Positions 1-9,591 of a stretch of 64,000 nucleotides of DNA are shown in pieces. Both the position numbers and the translations under genes were made by a program. Under the pieces are notes generated by a model that was not told the origin of the DNA, ran no database searches, and saw only the letters and a program-made list of their open reading frames with translations. Position 1 is the stretch's first letter. Each line of letters starts with the position of its first letter. This DNA is from Flectonema sp. DT1601 (Eukaryota > Euglenozoa > Diplonemea > Diplonemida > Diplonemidae): positions 1,340,501 to 1,404,500 of the forward strand of contig OZ025791.1 in the NCBI GenBank assembly GCA_964019425.1. The letters run 5' to 3'.

Positions 1-1051
1 ATCCAAGTCCCCCCTCACATCTAGAACTAATGTTAAATTATCGTTATGTTGTTTATGATACAAATGCACTTGTATTTTTACGTACAAAATCGAACGGTTA
101 ACTCCCCCTTTTGTTTACATTAAGTTAAACCCCCACATCAAATTACCCCACTCCGAAGGTATAATTATCCTTTTTATGTTTTCTTTGATTAACAACTACA
201 AATGTCTTTTTCAGTCAAGTACTTAATATTAATTTGTTATTAGTACCTAAAGTGTTATTGTTGTTAAGGTTTCACTCCCACTCTCGGATCATTTCTCTTT
301 TATTTTCTTTAGTTGTTTTCAACCTGTTAGCCTCTGGGTAAGGTGGGAGCTGAAGTCGATCATTTCTAGCGGAAGCTGTGAAACTACAATCTTCGCGATT
401 GGATCCTTACTGATGCGGGCTACCCAGACCCCTCGTAGTCATCAGTTCTGTATTTTGATAACTAACTATTGCAAACTTATATTATGATCGCTCTAGTTGA
501 TAAAAATAGTTCTTCAAAGGTTGTTTAAATTGAAACTAAATAATTTTTTTTTAATTTTTTAAAAACCTTTATTGTAGTCGTAACAAAACGTGCGATATTT
601 TTGTTTTGTTTTTACTTTTTCCGTATAATAATATTTTCTACATTCCGTACAATTATTTTCTTAAACACGTTTTTTTTTATTAAAAGCCCTTTAATTTCCC
701 CTTTGTTTTGCCCCCTTTAAAGGGGTACAAGTATGAACACGTTTTTTTTTTTTTTTTTTCCACCGGAAGAAATACAACTTCGTTAAGCAAAATCAAATTT
801 ATGCTGACCCGTCATGGCGATAAGAAATATTTCTGAAACTGATTTACAAGAAATTTGGAATAAAGTCCCCGAACTTACTGATGAAGGTCTAAAAGGGACA
901 GGTGGTATAAGATTAAGGCCTGAAACTACATGTTCCTCACTAACTAACAAACATGTTTAATGTCTCAACGAACCTTTTTGATTGATCTGATTTATAATAG
1001 CAATTGTTCACTCATATTTATTTTTTCACTCATTTTTTTTAACTCACTTAT
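1..1051. repeat. Left copy of a duplicated non-coding arm
   Basis: Bases 1 to about 540 match 11066-11484 almost base for base, apart from small gaps. Bases from about 545 to 845 then match 12910-13130. The two halves are contiguous here but separated by a 1.4 kb transposon in the other copy, so this copy preserves the uninterrupted site. A stretch of about 180 bp (843-1020) is present here and missing from the other copy, where the break falls between two ATTTA-like direct repeats. The arm contains one short open frame (814-960). Confidence 0.85.
814..960 (+). CDS. Short ORF of 48 residues, candidate small gene or first exon
   Basis: An ATG with an in-frame TGA three codons upstream opens a 48-residue frame ending in TAA. 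It begins MAIRNISETDLQEIWNKV and is acidic to mixed, with codon use like the large genes nearby rather than the T-rich spacers. In the duplicate locus the same ATG lies at 13098, but only the first 12 codons remain before the sequence jumps to T-rich DNA. A T tract and an AG lie upstream, as for other genes here. No domain is recognised. It could be a tiny gene, the first exon of a lost gene, or chance. The truncated relative argues it was once part of something larger. Confidence 0.35.
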   Translation: MAIRNISETDLQEIWNKVPELTDEGLKGTGGIRLRPETTCSSLTNKHV

Positions 1052-1623
1052 CATAGATGGAAGTGCCCTACAATTTGGAGGGCGTGTAGAGCGCTTTTAA
1101 TATAAATATTATTTTAGAGGGCGCTTTTTTTTACCTTTTTTATTACTATAAGACAGCTAAATTGACGGGGACTTACACTGACGCACAAGTATTTTGACGC
1201 AGAAGCCAATTTTCTTTTTTTTTGACATGCTTGGCAGTCTTTCGAAAAAGAGAAAACAGGTGTCACGGGGTTCGAACCCGAGACCTCCAGGTCATGGTTC
1301 GGCGGTCAACAATGGCAAAAACAATGGGTCACTCCTTGAGAGCTTCCGGAGCCTGCTGCAATCCCTGAAGCTGAAACTCATTTCAGTGGACGATGCATCC
1401 CAGATCTACAAGGAGCTGATTAGCCCGCAGAATGCACCGAGTCGAATATAGAGGGATTCAAGGAGGGAGAGTGCGTTCTTGCTAACCTGTTCATAGGCCG
1501 GTCTTCACGGTACCTTGTGAGAAAAAAAAGAAGTTTACTGGTGGCAAGTAAACTGATATCCCAGAGACGCATTTGATCGGGTGAACAGGCGCCCTCCAAA
1601 TTTGGAGGGCACTTCCATCTATG
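1052..1623. mobile_element. Inverted-repeat element, short version (572 bp)
   Basis: The ends are inverted copies: CATAGATGGAAGTGCC on the left and its complement on the right, continuing into an imperfect GGAGGGCG-type palindrome. About 520 internal bases are nearly identical to the element at 5837-6546. Inside is GGTTCGAACCC, the canonical tRNA B-box sequence, flanked by a small stem (GACCTCCAGGTC), suggesting a tRNA-like segment. An open frame of about 60 codons ending at 1451 is shared with the sister element, though the two are too similar for this to prove coding. No transposase is visible, so it is non-autonomous. It interrupts the duplicated arm. Confidence 0.75.
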
Positions 1624-1885
1624 AAAGAATTTAAAAACTAAAAAAGGAATAAACAATGTTATCATTGTTTTTTTTAATCGATCGGCTATGTCGATTAATT
1701 TCTATTTTCCGTCCTGGTCAAGACGCTAAACTGATTGTTTTTTTTTTTTAAAAAAAATAAATAATAAAAGAATATCTAAAAAAAAAATAAACAATGTTAG
1801 CATTCCATTATTTTTTTTAACTCAATTATTGTTAATTTTGACCTTTCATAAATCACTATTTACTTCGTCACTCCAGAGGCATAAG

Positions 1886-2190
1886 ATGGCCAGGGCAGCT
1901 GTTGAAAATGTCTGTTTGAGTGGATCTGGTTCTGACTCCTCGCGGGAAATGGCTTCAGAAGAAGATGAGGATAGTTTTGTTTTTAACAACAGCTACTCGA
2001 GCGTAGGGAGATCTATAATAACAGAGAGACTGCTGAACAGAAGGCCAGACTTGCTCCACATCACAGTCCTCGGTGCCTTCTGGTCGGTTGAGTGATTCGA
2101 TTTCTCATATGCCGGGGTTGGTGATCCAACCCCATCACATGGGTAGGGCATCTGAACCACCACCTTTGAATCCATTTCGTCTCCAACGTG
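1886..2190 (+). pseudogene. Chimeric pseudogene: coiled-coil gene start joined to membrane-protein tail
   Basis: From the ATG at 1886 to about 2052 this copies the first codons of the coiled-coil gene at 13218. About 50 bases are missing after codon 6, and a small insertion near 1978 shifts the frame. After about 2052 the sequence switches to the proline-rich tail of the six-pass membrane gene (5017-5155), then jumps to that gene's 3' flank. Relics of two gene families from the same cluster are therefore stitched together. The reading frame is broken and no product is expected. Confidence 0.85.
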
Positions 2191-2922
2191 AAGGGAACAT
2201 CTACACAGTAAGTACTTTGGTATTGAATAAGAGTTCAATCCTGGAGGGTCATCATTGATGATCAGTTTTTTTACGCAACCAAAACTATTTAAACGGTTTT
2301 CGATGTGGTACATGCTAAGTCTGAAACCTTTTCTGCCTTAGCGCTGGTTCGTATTTTTTTGATTGACTTTTTGTACCGACGTAGTCGGAGGAGAAACTAT
2401 TCAGATTGAAAGTCGTTATTTCTTATAATCATGACTTATGATTTATTTCCCCGTGCGACAGGATTCTGTCTGCTTTCAACTCGTCAGCTTGTAATTTGCT
2501 TACTAACTTAAGAAAGATGCTTTAATTTCAGCCACCGAAACCAACTATTATTTGTTTGTTGTCCTACGAACTTTTAGCATTTGATTTTGATTAACTGATA
2601 TTTAGTTATTCTAACTTATCTAATTTAACCATCTCGGGTACCGAGAAGCGTCTTCGTACTTCTGGCGGTGCCATGAGACTCAGACGGAGATATAGAATAC
2701 TGTATGAACATGAGTGGAAACCTTTTTATTTTTTTTTATTATTCATCCCTCTAAATATACCCCTTAAAAGAAGAATTCTAAAAAAAAGAAATAACGCGAA
2801 AATAATAAAGAGGGCATTTTTTTTTTTCCCCATAAAAAAAGTCGAATAAAGAAGTAAAGGCCCCCATTTTGTTTGGAACTAATGTTAAATTATCCTTATG
2901 TTGTTTATGATACCATACATCG
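2191..2922. repeat. Copy of the membrane-gene 3' flank and spacer
   Basis: Bases 2191-2757 match 5594-5836 plus 6547-6876, the region after membrane gene A, but without the inverted-repeat element inserted there. Bases 2761-2922 match 7327-7496, before gene B. The stretch is spacer DNA carried along in the cluster's duplications. It contains a small hairpin, CCGAC-GTA-GTCGG, at about 2377, which recurs in the window. Confidence 0.85.
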
Positions 2923-3217
2923 AGAGAATAAAGTTCCAGGTGAGATTTGGACTGTTAGCTTTTGGCTAAGGCCCTCCCTGAAAGGCAAGAACAAAAAAAC
3001 TACTCACACCTGAAGAAAACATACACAAAGAACACACATACAAGTACATCACATCGCTTGCTGAACCTCCATCGATCTGCTTCCATCGTCCCTTGGCAAA
3101 AACAGGTAACGGAAAAAAAGCAAGACAAACCTGTTTTAATTGTGTTGTAATTTTAGCAGAGGATTTGAATAACAGGGAAAGAACAAGTGTTATTTTTAAA
3201 AACAATGCCAGGGAAGT
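2923..3217. other. 295-bp insertion of foreign-looking sequence in the duplicated spacer
   Basis: Sequence on both sides matches the uninterrupted copy at about 7490-7505, while these 295 bases have no counterpart there. They are A-rich and unlike the T-rich spacers. They contain a plausible intron-like stretch, AACAG then GTAACGG through GTAATTTTAG, about 51 bp. I see no inverted ends or target duplication. It may be a fragment of another gene moved here, or an insertion of unknown type. Confidence 0.5.
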
Positions 3218-3691
3218 ATTTTACGTACAAAATCGAACGGTTAACTCCCCCTTTTGTTTACATTAAGTTCCCTTTATTATTTTTAACCCTTTAAAAGGGG
3301 TCCAAGTATGTAATTTTCTTTTCATTTTTCTTACTCACAATGTAATATTTACTTAACTTCGGGTTTTAACTATTTTTCACAAAAAGAATTATGTGAAAAG
3401 TCAAAAGAATGATCAAATGTCCATCACACCGAGTCTTGTGATGTATTAAATCAGTGAGGCGCTAATACTTGGATCATCTCTCTCTCTAGTGTAGAGATGG
3501 TGTTGTTATGTTAAAGTACAGGTCAGGTAGGATTATTCAAGTCGTTGCGTGTTACGTGATATTGTCGTATCATTCATTTTGAAATTTATTTCTATTTTCA
3601 ATTCCTCAACATGTAGGACTGTCTGTTCCCTTTGTGTCTTTTTCAATTAGACTTTCAGCACATTATTAAAATCACTTTCTACCTTCGTCAG
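3218..3691 (+). other. Upstream region of membrane gene A
   Basis: This T-rich spacer ends in pyrimidine tracts followed by AG at about 3655 and again directly before the ATG at 3692 (TTCGTCAG). Bases 3329-3691 recur before gene B (from about 7540) and, for the first part, in the orphan copy at 10018-10215. Conservation among three copies marks this as the ancestral 5' flank of the gene. Confidence 0.6.
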
Positions 3692-5488
3692 ATGTCGAAG
3701 AAAATTGAGAAAGCGTTGTCTTGGTCTCCGTTTTGGGAAGCGGAGCTGCGGGAAAATCGAATCGACCGTTCGAATAAGAAGCAAATCTTTTCACAAATGT
3801 TCGTGGTTTGGTTTATTTTTGCAATGAGCTGCTTTCTGTCATTCGTTTATTTACGTCTGTATACTTATCCCATGGTTTTAGAGATGGCGCCCGTCAATGC
3901 AGGTGGACTTATATTCTTAGCAGTGATCATATTTTTCGCTGTAGCTGCTGCATTCTTTACTGTTATTGTCACCAGTTCAACACTCGAGGTTGGTTGCGTA
4001 TCTTACACTACTTTTCTTGCCTGCATAGTTTCCCATTTGAATCTGTTGTTTTACGTGATTGCTGTTGTGTTAATTTGCTGCTACACAATTGCGTTCCTGA
4101 CACAAGGACTTATCGGTCAGGTACTGTTTGCCTTAAAACAAGAAAAGACAATTTGTATTGTTGATGAATATTGTAGAATATTAGCACCATCTACTTGTGG
4201 AACTGATCCTCTCTCTCTTGAGGGTGAGGTATTTACCTCAAGCTTACTGGGTGTTGGTTGTGATGAGATTGGATCATTTACTTGTTACACTGACTGTGAC
4301 ACTGCTGCTTCTTATTTATCAACACCTATTGAAGTGAATGAGATTCCTCTGATATTAACTTCCATATATATACTCATTGGATGGCTGGCTGCTCTCTATT
4401 TCAAGTTTCACTTTAGCAAATTTTCAAAAAGATTCGATGAAAAAAAAGGCACATTCCTTTTCACGATTTTCTGTTTTCTCCTTCCAATGTTTTTACTGAC
4501 AGTAACGAGTATGTATGTCTACAGCAATACTGGTTTTTCGAATGAAAAATGCGGAGCCGTGAAACGGGTTGAGACAACCTCAAACAAATGTGTTGGAGGT
4601 CACAAAAACAATCAGCTATCTCAACTCGTGTACTTGATACAGGTCCCACAGAGTATCTTTAATCAAACGAAAAGAAAATACACTTTAGCACAGACTGACT
4701 GCAGACAAGATACAACATTAACTGACAGAATTAGAAACGGTTGTTATATTTCTTCAAGTGGATCTGAAATCAAATTAAGTCAACTTCTTGATTCGGGAGT
4801 AGAGTTTGGAATATTTTATTACTCTTTCTGCATTTGTGTTTATTTATTTGCGCAGTTTCTTTGGGCTCGTGAAGATGCCCCAGAAGACACTTCTGCCGAG
4901 GATATGATTATCATCAATGAACCTTCCTCGGAATCATGTGGACCTCCCTTGGAGTCATATGAGCCTCCTCTTTCAGATTCATTTGATCAGGTGGGAGTAC
5001 CTCCAGTATGTGTTCCACCATCAGAGTCCTCGGTGCCTTCTGGTCGGTTGAGTGATTCGATTTCTCATATGCCGGGGTTGGTGATCCAACCCCATCACAT
5101 GGGTAGGGCATCTGAACCGCCACCTTTGAATCCATTTCGTCTCCAACGTGAAGGAATGCATCCATTATGTGTTCCACCATCAGAGTCCCCAGTGTCATCT
5201 GGTGTGTTGCAACCTCCGTACCCGATATCGAATTCATCCTTTAACGAAGGTCTTTATCCAACAAGTCACATGGGTAGGTCATTAGGACTATCAACTCATC
5301 ACGTGGAGTTAGCTCCCAGTAGAAGTTCTTCGTTTAACAATCCATCGCTGAGTCAATCTGTGGATTCTCTACACCTCCAGCAGCCGTATGATGAGAATCC
5401 TCTTCCAAGAGTTTCGGATTACCCAGAGTTAGCTCCTCCTGTTCGGAGAGTTCGAGAGTTTTCATTTCGTAATCCTCCTCATTGTTAG
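3692..5488 (+). CDS. Six-pass membrane protein with proline-rich tail, copy A
   Basis: I do not recognise the family. The 598-residue protein starts MSKKIEKALSW; an in-frame upstream codon at 3632 would add 20 residues, but a pyrimidine/AG site ends right before the ATG at 3692. Hydrophobic segments lie at about residues 38-58, 68-90, 110-135, 222-242, 258-282 and 380-400. The loop between segments 3 and 4 is cysteine-rich, and a second loop between 5 and 6 also has cysteines, so both are probably extracellular and disulphide-bonded. A tail of nearly 200 residues is rich in Ser, Pro and Glu and repeats CVPPSES and HMGR units, probably cytosolic. The first four helices with a cysteine-rich loop recall tetraspanin topology, but the CCG motif is absent. 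Copy B at 7795 differs at only about six residues. Confidence 0.85.
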   Translation: MSKKIEKALSWSPFWEAELRENRIDRSNKKQIFSQMFVVWFIFAMSCFLSFVYLRLYTYPMVLEMAPVNAGGLIFLAVIIFFAVAAAFFTVIVTSSTLEVGCVSYTTFLACIVSHLNLLFYVIAVVLICCYTIAFLTQGLIGQVLFALKQEKTICIVDEYCRILAPSTCGTDPLSLEGEVFTSSLLGVGCDEIGSFTCYTDCDTAASYLSTPIEVNEIPLILTSIYILIGWLAALYFKFHFSKFSKRFDEKKGTFLFTIFCFLLPMFLLTVTSMYVYSNTGFSNEKCGAVKRVETTSNKCVGGHKNNQLSQLVYLIQVPQSIFNQTKRKYTLAQTDCRQDTTLTDRIRNGCYISSSGSEIKLSQLLDSGVEFGIFYYSFCICVYLFAQFLWAREDAPEDTSAEDMIIINEPSSESCGPPLESYEPPLSDSFDQVGVPPVCVPPSESSVPSGRLSDSISHMPGLVIQPHHMGRASEPPPLNPFRLQREGMHPLCVPPSESPVSSGVLQPPYPISNSSFNEGLYPTSHMGRSLGLSTHHVELAPSRSSSFNNPSLSQSVDSLHLQQPYDENPLPRVSDYPELAPPVRRVREFSFRNPPHC

Positions 5489-5836
5489 TAACGATCAGTT
5501 AGTGTTGTTAATTCTTCATTGAAGGAATCATCTTTAGAAAGAGAAAATATACGAAGACCTCGTTCACTTTCTCAGTTATTGATTTAGTTGTCAACATCTA
5601 CACAGTAAGTACTTTGGTATTGAATAAGAGTTCAATCCTGGAGGGTCATCATTGATGATCAGTTTTTTTGCACAACCAAAACTATTTAAACGGTTTTCGA
5701 TGTGGTACATGCTAAGTCTGAAACCTTTTCTGCCTTAGCGCTGGTTCGTATTTTTTTGATTGACTTTTTGTACCGACGTAGTCGGAGGAGAAACTATTCA
5801 GATTGAAAGTCGTTATTTCTTATAATCATGACTTAT
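5489..5836. other. 3' flank of membrane gene A, interrupted by an element
   Basis: This T-rich spacer is shared with copy B (9592 to about 9780) and with the fragment at 2191-2430. No coding potential was seen. It ends at the ACTTAT that borders the inverted-repeat element at 5837. Confidence 0.6.
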
Positions 5837-6546
5837 CATAGATGGAAGTGCCCTACAATTTGGAGGGCGCTTGCAGGGCGCTTTTAATATAAATATTATT
5901 TTGGAGGGCGCTTTTTTTTTACCTTTTTTTACTATAAGACAGCTAAATTGACGGGGACTTACACTGACGCACAAGTATTTTGACGCAGAAGCCGATTTTC
6001 TTTTTTTTTGACATGCTTGGCAGTCTTTCGAAAAAGAGAAAACAGGGTGTCACGGGGTTCGAACCCGAGACCTCCAGGTCATGGTTCGGCGGTCAACAAT
6101 GGCAAAAACAATGGGTCACTCCTTGAGAGCTTCCGGAGCCTGCTGCAATCCCTGAAGCTGAAACTCATTTCAGTGGACGATGCATCCCAGATCTACAAGG
6201 AGCTGATTAGCCCGCAGAATGCACCGAGTCGAATATAGAGGGATTCACGGAGGGAGAGTGCGTTCTTGCTAACCTGTTCATAGGCCGGTCTTCACGGTAC
6301 CTTGTGAGAAAAAAAAGAAGTTTACTGGTGGCAAGTAAACTGATATCCCAGAGACGCATTTGATCGGGTGAACCGGAGAAAAGTCAAATAAGATGCGATT
6401 TGACCCTCGCTGAGGGCAGGGGTGTGTCAAAATGAGCTCGGCATTACATTAAATTTAATTAAAAAAGCGCCCTACGCGCCCTCCGGCGCCCTATTTTGGC
6501 CCTACAAATTTTTGTGGCTGATTTTCGCCAGGCACTTCTATCTATG
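5837..6546. mobile_element. Inverted-repeat element, long version (710 bp)
   Basis: It begins CATAGATGG and ends with the near-complement CTATCTATG. The empty site is preserved at about 2430-2450, showing that ACTTAT was duplicated on insertion (5831-5836 and 6547-6552). If the first bases of the end repeat are counted as target, the duplication could be the 9-bp ATGACTTAT. The left 520 bp match 1052-1583, including the tRNA-like B-box GGTTCGAACCC. The right about 190 bp differ from the short element. There is no transposase, so movement would need one supplied elsewhere. Confidence 0.85.
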
Positions 6547-7794
6547 ACTTATGATTTATTTCCCCGTGCGACAGGATTCTGTCTGCTTTCAACTCGTCAG
6601 CTTGTAATTTGCTTACTAACTTAAGAAAGATGCTTTAATTTCAGCCACCGAAACCAACTATTATTTGTTTGTTGTCCTACGAACTTTTAGCATTTGATTT
6701 TGATTAACTGATATTTAGTTATTCTAACTTATCTAATTTAACCATCTCGGGTACCGAGAAGCGTCTTCGTACTTCTGGCGGTGCCATGAGACTCAGACGG
6801 AGATATAGAATACTGTATGAACATGAGTGGAAACCTTTTTTTTTATTTTTTTTATTATTCATCCCTCTAAATATAACTCAGCACCACTCATTAGTTGGTA
6901 TCTCGTGTTCACTGATGTTTTATTTAGGGGGACTGTGTTAAATAGCAAAATAAATAACTACGTTAACGTGATCTCTTTCCTGAGAAGACACGATGAGTAG
7001 GACAGGCCTGACTCCCCTTGCTTTCTTCGCTGAAGAAGGCTGGGTAAGGGGAATGGTCTGAAGAAATGTTTTTATAATTTAAACACCGGTTTCAAACCAT
7101 TATTTATTTATTTATTTATTTCTCTGATTGATTGACTGATAAGTTGCTAATTTTAGCTTACTCAACAATCATGTGTTCTCAAATGAATTTTTTTAATAAT
7201 CTCATATACGAACTTATAGAAGGATTATCTGAATGGCTTCTTTACTTAGACGGATTGAATAGTTTCTCTTCGTTTTCTCTCTTTTTTTTTTTTTTTTTTT
7301 AAATATATTATAGACCTTACTTGTACCCCTTAAAAGTTACCTAAAAAAAGAAATAAAGCGAAAAATAATAAAGAGGGCATTTTTTTTATTTCCCTTTTTT
7401 TTTCCCCATAAAAAAAGTCGAATAAAGAAGTAAAGGCCCCCATTTTGTTTGGAACTAATGTTAACTTATCGTTATGTTGTTTATGATACCATACATTTGT
7501 ATTTTACGTACAAAATCGAACGGTTAACTCCCCCTTTTGTGTGATGTATTAAATCAGTGAGGCGCTAATACTTGGATCATCTCTCTCTCTAGTGTAGAGA
7601 TGGTGTTGTTATGTTAAAGTACAGGTCAGGTAGGATTATTCAAGTCGTTGCGTGTGACGTGATATTGTCGTATCATTCATTTTGAAATTTATTTCTATTT
7701 TCAATTCCTCAACATGTAGGACTGTCTGTTCCCTTTGTGTCTTTTTCAATTAGACTTTCAGCACATTATTAAAATCACTTTCTACCTTCGTCAG
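6547..7794. other. Spacer between membrane genes A and B
   Basis: Bases 6547-6876 continue the gene A 3' flank. Bases 6990-7130 contain a dispersed repeat (GAGTAGGACAGGCCTGAC and following) that recurs near 33000. Bases 7327-7510 match 2761-2922, and from about 7540 the 5' flank of gene B begins. T tracts of about 18 occur. No gene was seen. Confidence 0.6.
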
Positions 7795-9591
7795 ATGTCG
7801 AAGAAAATTGAGAAAGCGTTGTCTTGGTCTCCGTTTTGGGAAGCGGAGCTGCGGGAAAATCGAATCGACCGTTCGAATAAGAAGCAAATCTTTTCACAAA
7901 TGTTCGTGGTTTGGTTTATTTTTGCAATGAGCTGCTTTCTGTCATTCGTTTATTTACGTCTGTATACTTATCCCATGGTTTTAGAGATGGCGCCCGTCAA
8001 TGCAGGTGGACTTATATTCTTAGCAGTGATCATATTTTTCGCTGTAGCTGCTGCATTCTTTACTGTTATTGTCACCAGTTCAACACTCGAGGTTGGTTGC
8101 GTATCTTACACTACTTTTCTTGCCTGCATAGTTTCCCATTTGAATCTGTTGTTTTACGTGATTGCTGTTGTGTTGATTTGCTGCTACACAATTGCGTTCC
8201 TGACACAAGGACTTATCGGTCAGGTACTGTTTGCCTTAAAACAAGAAAAGACAATTTGTATTGTTGATGAATATTGTAGAATATTAGCACCATCAACTTG
8301 TGGAACTGATCCTCTCTCTCTTGAGGGTGAGGTATTTACCTCAAGCTTACTGGGTGTTGGTTGTGATGAGATTGGATCATTTACTTGTTACACTGACTGT
8401 GACACTGCTGCTTCTTATTTATCAACACCTATTGAAGTGAATGAGATTCCTCTGATATTAACTTCCATATATATACTCATTGGATGGCTGGCTGCTCTCT
8501 ATTTCAAGTTTCACTTTAGCAAATTTTCAAAAAGATTCGATGAAAAAAAAGGCACATTCCTTTTCACGATTTTCTGTTTTCTCCTTCCAATGTTTTTACT
8601 GACAGTAACGAGTATGTATGTCTACAGCAATACTGGTTTTTCGAATAAAAATTGCGAAGCTGTGAAACGGGTTGAGACAACCTCAAACAAATGTGTTGGA
8701 GGTCACAAAAACAATCAGCTATCTCAACTCGTGTACTTGATACAGGTCCCACAGAGTATCTTTAATCAAACGAAAAGAAAATACACTTTAGCACAGACTG
8801 ACTGCAGACAAGATACAACATTAACTGACAGAATTAGAAACGGTTGTTATATTTCTTCAAGTGGATCTGAAATCAAATTAAGTCAACTTCTTGATGCGGG
8901 AGTAGAGTTTGGAATATTTTATTACTCTTTCTGCATTTGTGTTTATTTATTTGCGCAGTTTCTTTGGGCTCGTGAAGATGCCCCAGAAGACACTTCTGCC
9001 GAGGATATGATTATCATCAATGAACCTTCCTCGGAATCATATGGACCTCCCTTGGAGTCATATGAGCCTCCTCTTTCAGATTCATTTGATCAGGTGGGAG
9101 TACCTCCAGTATGTGTTCCACCATCAGAGTCCTCGGTGCCTTCTGGTCGGTTGAGTGATTCGATTTCTCATATGCCGGGGTTGGTGATCCAACCCCATCA
9201 CATGGGTAGGGCATCTGAACCGCCACCTTTGAATCCATTTCGTCTCCAACGTGAAGGAATGCATCCATTATGTGTTCCACCATCAGAGTCCCCAGTGTCA
9301 TCTGGTGTGTTGCAACCTCCGTACCCGATATCGAATTCATCCTTTAACGAAGGTCTTTATCCAACAAGTCACATGGGTAGGTCATTAGGACTATCAACTC
9401 ATCACGTGGAGTTAGCTCCCAGTAGAAGTTCTTCGTTTAACAATCCATCGCTGAGTCAATCTGTGGATTCTCTACACCTCCAGCAGCCGTATGATGAGAA
9501 TCCTCTTCCAAGAGTTTCGGATTACCCAGAGTTAGCTCCTCCTGTTCGGAGAGTTCGAAAGTTTTCATTTCGTAATCCTCCTCATTGTTAG
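7795..9591 (+). CDS. Six-pass membrane protein with proline-rich tail, copy B
   Basis: This is a near-identical 598-residue paralogue of the gene at 3692, with the same six hydrophobic segments, cysteine-rich loops and Ser/Pro-rich tail. Differences are few: NKNCEAV replaces NEKCGAV in the loop after segment 5, and there are single changes at ESC/ESY, LDS/LDA and VRE/VRK. Upstream and downstream flanks are duplicated too, so the unit that duplicated was larger than the gene. Both frames are intact, which suggests a recent duplication or ongoing gene conversion. The start was chosen at the ATG following TTCGTCAG, as in copy A. Function is unknown. Confidence 0.85.
   Translation: MSKKIEKALSWSPFWEAELRENRIDRSNKKQIFSQMFVVWFIFAMSCFLSFVYLRLYTYPMVLEMAPVNAGGLIFLAVIIFFAVAAAFFTVIVTSSTLEVGCVSYTTFLACIVSHLNLLFYVIAVVLICCYTIAFLTQGLIGQVLFALKQEKTICIVDEYCRILAPSTCGTDPLSLEGEVFTSSLLGVGCDEIGSFTCYTDCDTAASYLSTPIEVNEIPLILTSIYILIGWLAALYFKFHFSKFSKRFDEKKGTFLFTIFCFLLPMFLLTVTSMYVYSNTGFSNKNCEAVKRVETTSNKCVGGHKNNQLSQLVYLIQVPQSIFNQTKRKYTLAQTDCRQDTTLTDRIRNGCYISSSGSEIKLSQLLDAGVEFGIFYYSFCICVYLFAQFLWAREDAPEDTSAEDMIIINEPSSESYGPPLESYEPPLSDSFDQVGVPPVCVPPSESSVPSGRLSDSISHMPGLVIQPHHMGRASEPPPLNPFRLQREGMHPLCVPPSESPVSSGVLQPPYPISNSSFNEGLYPTSHMGRSLGLSTHHVELAPSRSSSFNNPSLSQSVDSLHLQQPYDENPLPRVSDYPELAPPVRRVRKFSFRNPPHC

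Noticed and set aside
1260-1310. A complete tRNA gene at the GGTTCGAACCC site
   Set aside because: The T-arm-like part is present, but no A box, anticodon arm or acceptor stem could be built on either strand.
1420-1665. Minus-strand frame over the end of the short inverted-repeat element
   Set aside because: It crosses the element boundary and is a shadow of the element; no family was recognised.
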